Positions 60,511 through 64,000 of a stretch of DNA of 64,000 bases are shown in pieces. The position numbers and the translations under genes were made by a program. The DNA lies in NCBI RefSeq assembly GCF_050113635.1, contig NZ_JBNJLT010000001.1:372001-436000 (forward strand), written 5' to 3'. The stretch's first letter is position 1. Every line of letters starts with the position of its first letter. The notes beneath the pieces were generated by a model. The model searched no databases, was not told the origin of the DNA, and saw nothing but the letters and a program-made list of their open reading frames with translations. The stretch is from Marinimicrobium sp050113635 (GTDB lineage Bacteria > Pseudomonadota > Gammaproteobacteria > Pseudomonadales > Cellvibrionaceae).

Positions 60511-61230
60511 ATGCCCCTGAAGCAATCGCTGATCCGCTGCCTCGCCACCACACTACTGTCGGGTGCTCTTGTCAGTGCCGCTCATGCGCAAATGCCACAA
60601 ACTTTTAAAAATATTTACTCAACCCGCGTGTTCGGCATCAAGGTCACCGTCACGCACGAGCTGTCACAGCTGGATAACGGTGAACAACAGCTGCTGTTTG
60701 ACGCCGATTCCTGGGTGGGCAACATCACCGAAACATCGCGTTTTCAATGGGACGGCGACACCGTACAGCCCCAAAAGTATTTCTACAAACGCACCGGCCT
60801 CGGAAAGAATCGCGAGGCCGAGCTGACCTTTGACTGGGATAGCAAGAAAGTCATTAACGACGTACAAAACCAAAGCTGGCGAATGGATATCAACCAAAAC
60901 GTCCAGGACAAGCTCAGCTATCAGGTGCAATTGCAGAAGGACTTGATCGCAGGCCGGGAAAACCTAGTCTATTCCATCGCCGATGGCGGGGAGTTAAAGG
61001 AGTACCGATTCGAGATTGTCGCCCGCGAGCGGTTAAAAACACCCATAGGCGCGGTCGATACCGTGAAAGTGATGCGCAGCCGTGACGACGATGACCGGGT
61101 GACTTACGCCTGGCTGGCGCCAAAGTGGAACTACTTGCTGATTCAGCTCGAGCAGATCGAAGATGGTGATTCACACTCCATCACGATCAATGAAGCTCGC
61201 ATTAACGGCCAGAACATCGAGGCCCTCTAA
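60511..61230 (+). CDS. DUF3108 family periplasmic protein
   Basis: A 239-aa protein of the DUF3108 family, commonly next to purN in gammaproteobacteria. It has a signal peptide (about 1-27, LATTLLSGALVSAAHA) and a beta-rich lipocalin-like body with FGIKVTVTHELSQL, FLAPKWNY-like APKWNYLLIQLEQ and conserved GAVDTVKVMR. Proposed roles are lipid or heme binding; not established. ATG at 60511 with AAGGAG upstream. Confidence 0.87.
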   Translation: MPLKQSLIRCLATTLLSGALVSAAHAQMPQTFKNIYSTRVFGIKVTVTHELSQLDNGEQQLLFDADSWVGNITETSRFQWDGDTVQPQKYFYKRTGLGKNREAELTFDWDSKKVINDVQNQSWRMDINQNVQDKLSYQVQLQKDLIAGRENLVYSIADGGELKEYRFEIVARERLKTPIGAVDTVKVMRSRDDDDRVTYAWLAPKWNYLLIQLEQIEDGDSHSITINEARINGQNIEAL

Positions 61231-61325
61231 CGCTCCCTCTCACCGCCGGGGCGGTTGTAATCCATAGCAATCGCCCCCACCAATCATTCATCACCTTACA
61301 TTCACCTCAACCTATAGGTTTATTT

Positions 61326-61811
61326 ATGAGCATCTCTAACAACAGCGTCGTCAGCTTTCACTACACACTGACAGACAGCGATGGCAAGCAGCTGGATCAA
61401 TCGAGCGAAGAGCGTGGTCCTCTGACTTACCTGCACGGCGCTGGAAATATCATCCCCGGCCTGGAGAAGCAGCTGGAAGGCAAAGCCGTGGGTGATAAGC
61501 TGACCGCCAAAGTGCCAGCCGCCGAGGCGTACGGCGAGCGTGATGATAACCTGCTGCAGGAATTGCCGGCCAACATGTTCACCGGCGTGGAAAAAGTGGA
61601 AGAAGGCATGGAGTTTCAGGCTCAGACCCAACAAGGCACCCAAGTGGTACGTGTCGCCAAAGTTGAGGGCGATACCGTGACCATCGATGCCAACCACCCG
61701 TTAGCGGGCGTGGACCTGAACTTTGACGTGGAAGTTACTGAAGTGCGTGACGCCACCGAAGAAGAGATTTCCCACGGCCATGTACACGGCCCGGAAGGTC
61801 ACGATCACTAA
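61326..61811 (+). CDS. slyD: SlyD-type FKBP peptidyl-prolyl isomerase
   Basis: Folding helper with PPIase and metal-binding activity. The 161-aa protein has the FKBP domain split by the insert-in-flap: VSFHYTLTDSDGKQLDQS, YLHGAGNIIPGLEKQLEG, then IDANHPLAGVDLNFDVEV. The C-terminus has a short His-rich tail (HGHVHGPEGHDH) for nickel/cobalt binding, shorter than in E. coli SlyD (196 aa). ATG at 61326. Confidence 0.9.
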   Translation: MSISNNSVVSFHYTLTDSDGKQLDQSSEERGPLTYLHGAGNIIPGLEKQLEGKAVGDKLTAKVPAAEAYGERDDNLLQELPANMFTGVEKVEEGMEFQAQTQQGTQVVRVAKVEGDTVTIDANHPLAGVDLNFDVEVTEVRDATEEEISHGHVHGPEGHDH

Positions 61812-61893
61812 GTGATTGGTCGGCAGGACTACGGCGCTCTGCTCTCTCGCGGGGCGCCAAAGTCTGTTAAGCGGGTCGCCCTTAACCAGCGAG

Positions 61894-61909
61894 GCCCTAG
61901 ACCCTAGAC
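61894..61909. repeat. Short tandem repeat, 7-bp unit, spanning the stop of the VanY-type gene
   Basis: CCCTAGA at 61894-61900 is repeated at 61901-61907, followed by CC. On the minus strand the TAG stop (61906-61904) lies in one copy and the same letters recur in the other. Confidence 0.7.
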
Positions 61910-63028
61910 CACCTTGATATGCCAGGGCTCGAACCGAACCCCGTAGTGGTTGTCCTTGGTATACCGGATCTGCACGTAGCCAAGATCCTGCATACGTTTG
62001 AATTCATCCGTTTCAGCAAATTTATCGGTGAAGTTCGAATAGCCCCACCCTACGCGACCCACATCGAAGTCACCAACCCCGTGGTAGCTGTGACCGGGCG
62101 GTGCCAGTGAACGCGATGCCTTGGACAGGTTGTAGTTCGACTCAAGGCACTTGGCAATGAACAGGTGCATCTGCTTCACGTTGCCACGCACCCCGGACGT
62201 CAAAATCACGCTCTCCCCGATATCCCGGCGCAACTTGTCATAATATGACTCGGAATCACCCCGAAAGAGAAAATGTCCAGAGTATGGGACTTTAACGGTT
62301 TCCTTGTGAGAGATTTTGGCCGTCAGGTCTTTCGTCACCTTTTCTCCGTAAAAACCGTATTTCTCTGCTTCGGTGAAAAACAGCTTCTCAATCAGCTGCA
62401 GCTCCGGCGGTGAAAACTGACCAATCTCCGAGTATCGATTGCCGAACTTGAACAGCTCGTCAAAACTCAACAGGTTGTAATTGCCGTGGCCGACCAATCG
62501 CTCGGCACGCTTAAAGCGCAAGAACAGGGAATGGATAACGGGTTGCTCAGCGTCACTTAGAAAAATGTCATCGACAAAGTCGCCGTCGAAGTTGCGTACT
62601 TTCTCCAAGACCAGTTGCTGGTTGGGTAGCTCGATGGCAGGAGCCGCATGGTCGTGATCGCAACACCGATGCTGATCGGCTTCAGCCAGGTTCGCACTGG
62701 CCTGCTGAGTGAGCACCTGCTCGCTGGACACCGCCCCACTGGCCACATCCTCAACCGTGGGCAATTCCAAAGCATCAGCCACAGTCGCTCGTAACTGCAC
62801 AGGAGGTTTGTTCGGCGGCGTGGGCGGGACTGTCTTGGCCGGGGCGCCGATCCCCTCTTCTCCCAACGAGAACGGATCCACCTCCAGAGCGTAACCCGAC
62901 TCACTCAGAAGGTCTTCAGGTACATTCGCTCGCCGACTGCTGTTTTCCGCCAGGTGCCAAAGGTAGCCGTTGCCGGCCGTAAACCCTACCCCGGAGACAA
63001 AACCAACCAGTAGATCTCTGCGTTTCAC
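61904..63028 (-). CDS. VanY-type M15 D-alanyl-D-alanine carboxypeptidase family protein
   Basis: A 374-aa envelope protein. A twin-basic start (MKRRDLLVGF) and hydrophobic segment suggest export. Residues about 60-140 are Pro-rich, low-complexity and poorly conserved, with a CCDHDH metal-like cluster. The C-terminal domain (about 240-374) is an M15 peptidase: Zn-type PPGHSYHGVGDFDVG (SxHxxGxxxD) and the final His in EPWHIKV. It would cleave peptidoglycan stem peptides. The start is GTG at 63028. Confidence 0.8.
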   Translation of the reverse strand: MKRRDLLVGFVSGVGFTAGNGYLWHLAENSSRRANVPEDLLSESGYALEVDPFSLGEEGIGAPAKTVPPTPPNKPPVQLRATVADALELPTVEDVASGAVSSEQVLTQQASANLAEADQHRCCDHDHAAPAIELPNQQLVLEKVRNFDGDFVDDIFLSDAEQPVIHSLFLRFKRAERLVGHGNYNLLSFDELFKFGNRYSEIGQFSPPELQLIEKLFFTEAEKYGFYGEKVTKDLTAKISHKETVKVPYSGHFLFRGDSESYYDKLRRDIGESVILTSGVRGNVKQMHLFIAKCLESNYNLSKASRSLAPPGHSYHGVGDFDVGRVGWGYSNFTDKFAETDEFKRMQDLGYVQIRYTKDNHYGVRFEPWHIKVV

Positions 63029-63043
63029 CGTTCCTCTCTCAAT

Positions 63044-63079
63044 TTTTCAAGCTCTCTTAACTTTTCAAGCTCTACGTGC
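63044..63079. repeat. Tandem duplication, period 18 bp, in the VanY-type leader
   Basis: TTTTCAAGCTCT occurs at 63044-63055 and 63062-63073, with divergent ends. It lies 16 bp upstream of the GTG start on the minus strand. Confidence 0.65.
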
Positions 63080-63305
63080 GCTTCTCGACCTGGCGTGTGA
63101 ACACGCCACATTGATCGATCCCAACGGATTTTATACTCAATAGAACCCGAAGTGGGCGGGATCATGATGGCAACCTCAGCCAACGCCGCCAAACAGGCGG
63201 GCTTCGACTACCTGCAAGGGCTAACCTAATATAGCCTATCGCGGCGCAATTTTCAGCGCCACCTTATATCAATTATTGTGGTTATTGCCACTATCTATTA
63301 AAAAC

Positions 63306-63347
63306 AGTACCACTTCACATTACGCGAAACGGTACCATTTCACACTA
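63306..63347. repeat. Pair of 17-bp direct repeats, possible IS end remnant
   Basis: AGTACCACTTCACATTA (63306-63322) and GGTACCATTTCACACTA (63331-63347) match at 14 of 17 positions, 25 bp apart. Reverse-complemented they read GTGAAATGGTACC-like, a motif I associate with terminal repeats of some IS21-type elements. No transposase is near. Confidence 0.35.
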
Positions 63348-63403
63348 TTAGCGTCGAGAGTCGGCTTAACTTTAGGAAGATTAACGTTAAAAGCGCCCTG
63401 ATA

Positions 63404-63422
63404 AAGACCTGTATCAGGTCTT
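63404..63422 (-). terminator. Hairpin over the dcd stop
   Basis: An 8-bp stem AAGACCTG / CAGGTCTT with 3-nt loop, overlapping the last codons and stop of dcd, followed on the minus strand by TATC. A weak terminator at best. Confidence 0.4.
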
Positions 63423-63983
63423 CGGAAGCGTTACGCCGCGCTGCCCCTGATACTTTCCACCGCGATCTTTGTAAGAGGTCTCACAGACTTCATCAGACTC
63501 AAAGAACAGCATTTGGGCCACGCCTTCATTGGCGTAGATTTTTGCGGGCAAGGGTGTGGTGTTGGAGAACTCGAGAGTCACATGCCCCTCCCATTCCGGC
63601 TCCAGGGGCGTGACATTGACGATGATGCCACAGCGCGCGTAAGTCGATTTGCCGAGACACACCGTAAGCACTTTGCGGGGGATGCGAAAGTATTCCACCG
63701 TGCGAGCCAGCGCAAACGAGTTCGGGGGAATAATACATACATCACTTTTCACGTCGACGAAACTGTTTTGATCAAAGTTCTTGGGGTCGACCACTGACGA
63801 ATAGACATTGGTGAAGATTTTGAACTCATCCGCGCAGCGCACATCGTAGCCGTAACTCGATGTACCGTAGGAAATCAGCCGTTCGCCCGCCGCATCATAG
63901 CGCACCTGACCAGGCTCGAACGGCTCGATCATGCCTTCTTGCTCGACCATGCGGCGCATCCATTTGTCAGATTTGATACTCAT
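63414..63983 (-). CDS. dcd: dCTP deaminase
   Basis: Converts dCTP to dUTP for thymidylate synthesis. The 189-aa trimeric dUTPase-fold protein has the family motifs SYGTSSYGYDVRCADEF, PPNSFALARTVEYF, LGKSTYARCGIIVNVTPLEPEWEGHVTLE (in parts; Ser and Arg near the active Glu) and SYKDRGGKYQGQRG. Length equals E. coli Dcd (193). ATG at 63983, close to the window edge. Confidence 0.96.
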   Translation of the reverse strand: MSIKSDKWMRRMVEQEGMIEPFEPGQVRYDAAGERLISYGTSSYGYDVRCADEFKIFTNVYSSVVDPKNFDQNSFVDVKSDVCIIPPNSFALARTVEYFRIPRKVLTVCLGKSTYARCGIIVNVTPLEPEWEGHVTLEFSNTTPLPAKIYANEGVAQMLFFESDEVCETSYKDRGGKYQGQRGVTLPKT

Positions 63984-64000
63984 CGGCGATCCTGTTGCGG

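Larger units (their letters stand above)
63029..63413. other. Intergenic region between dcd and the VanY-type gene
   Basis: No supported gene. It carries a short duplication next to the VanY-type start (63044-63079), and near 63306-63347 a pair of 17-bp direct repeats that look like an insertion-sequence end remnant. The dcd terminator hairpin is at the right edge. Confidence 0.55.

Noticed and set aside
1..64000. CRISPR arrays, prophage genes, intact transposases, toxin-antitoxin or restriction systems
   Set aside because: Looked for on both strands; none supported.

Overview
This window looks like a chromosomal segment of a Gram-negative gammaproteobacterium. The gene order matches the Pseudomonas/Cellvibrio side of the class: kdsD-kdsC-lptCAB-rpoN-ptsN-rapZ-ptsO, ampDE, purMN-DUF3108 and bamC-dapA. 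The lipoprotein GH9 cellulase and a second lipoprotein glycoside hydrolase suggest a polysaccharide-degrading relative of Cellvibrio, Saccharophagus or Marinimicrobium. This placement is inferred from gene content; there is no rRNA gene to confirm it.

Layout. Positions 1-1.34 kb (minus): murA (cut by the window edge), ibaG and mlaC. Positions 1.6-8.7 kb (plus): the Kdo/LPS-export, sigma-54 and nitrogen-PTS cluster. Two genes usual in this neighbourhood are missing: mlaFEDB beside mlaC, and hpf between rpoN and ptsN. Positions 8.75-10.7 kb: a lipoprotein with an HExxH motif that reads in frame into darP (yjgA). Positions 10.7-18 kb: a HAD phosphatase, corA, a small membrane protein, grxD, and a TonB receptor followed by hrpB. 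Positions 18.3-21.5 kb: argD, argF and a lone FbpC-like ABC ATPase. Positions 21.6-28.4 kb (minus): class I fumarase, a coiled-coil membrane protein, sodB, groESL (with a sigma-32-like promoter) and a DUF481 protein. Positions 28.5-34.2 kb (minus): ampG, yajQ, ampE, ampD and a DUF1631 protein. Positions 34.4-42 kb: an aspartic protease, nadC, rsmJ, an OmpA-like lipoprotein, an LRR lipoprotein, a PilZ protein, bamC, dapA and nadA. At 42.2-42.4 kb two identical tRNA-Lys(UUU) copies flank a 100-N assembly gap. Positions 42.5-51.3 kb: queC, queE, a small SutA-like protein, a GH-A lipoprotein, a nitroreductase, phoH and the oadGAB sodium pump. Positions 51.7-63 kb: dusC, ggt, a 36-codon small ORF, the GH9 lipoprotein, hda, a DUF2066 protein, purM, purN, a DUF3108 protein, a SlyD-type FKBP and a VanY-type peptidase. 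The window ends with dcd.

Most genes are envelope and housekeeping functions: LPS transport, outer-membrane assembly, peptidoglycan recycling, arginine, NAD, purine, queuosine and lysine/peptidoglycan precursor synthesis. I see no phage, intact insertion sequence, CRISPR array or classical defence island.

The most distinctive non-gene signal is a set of short tandem duplications (units of 7-20 bp). At least five span or start at a stop codon, and several others lie in intergenic DNA or 5' leaders. The best candidates for something undescribed are these duplications, the lipoprotein-DarP reading frame, the triple repeat in front of oadGAB, and the 36-codon ORF upstream of ggt.
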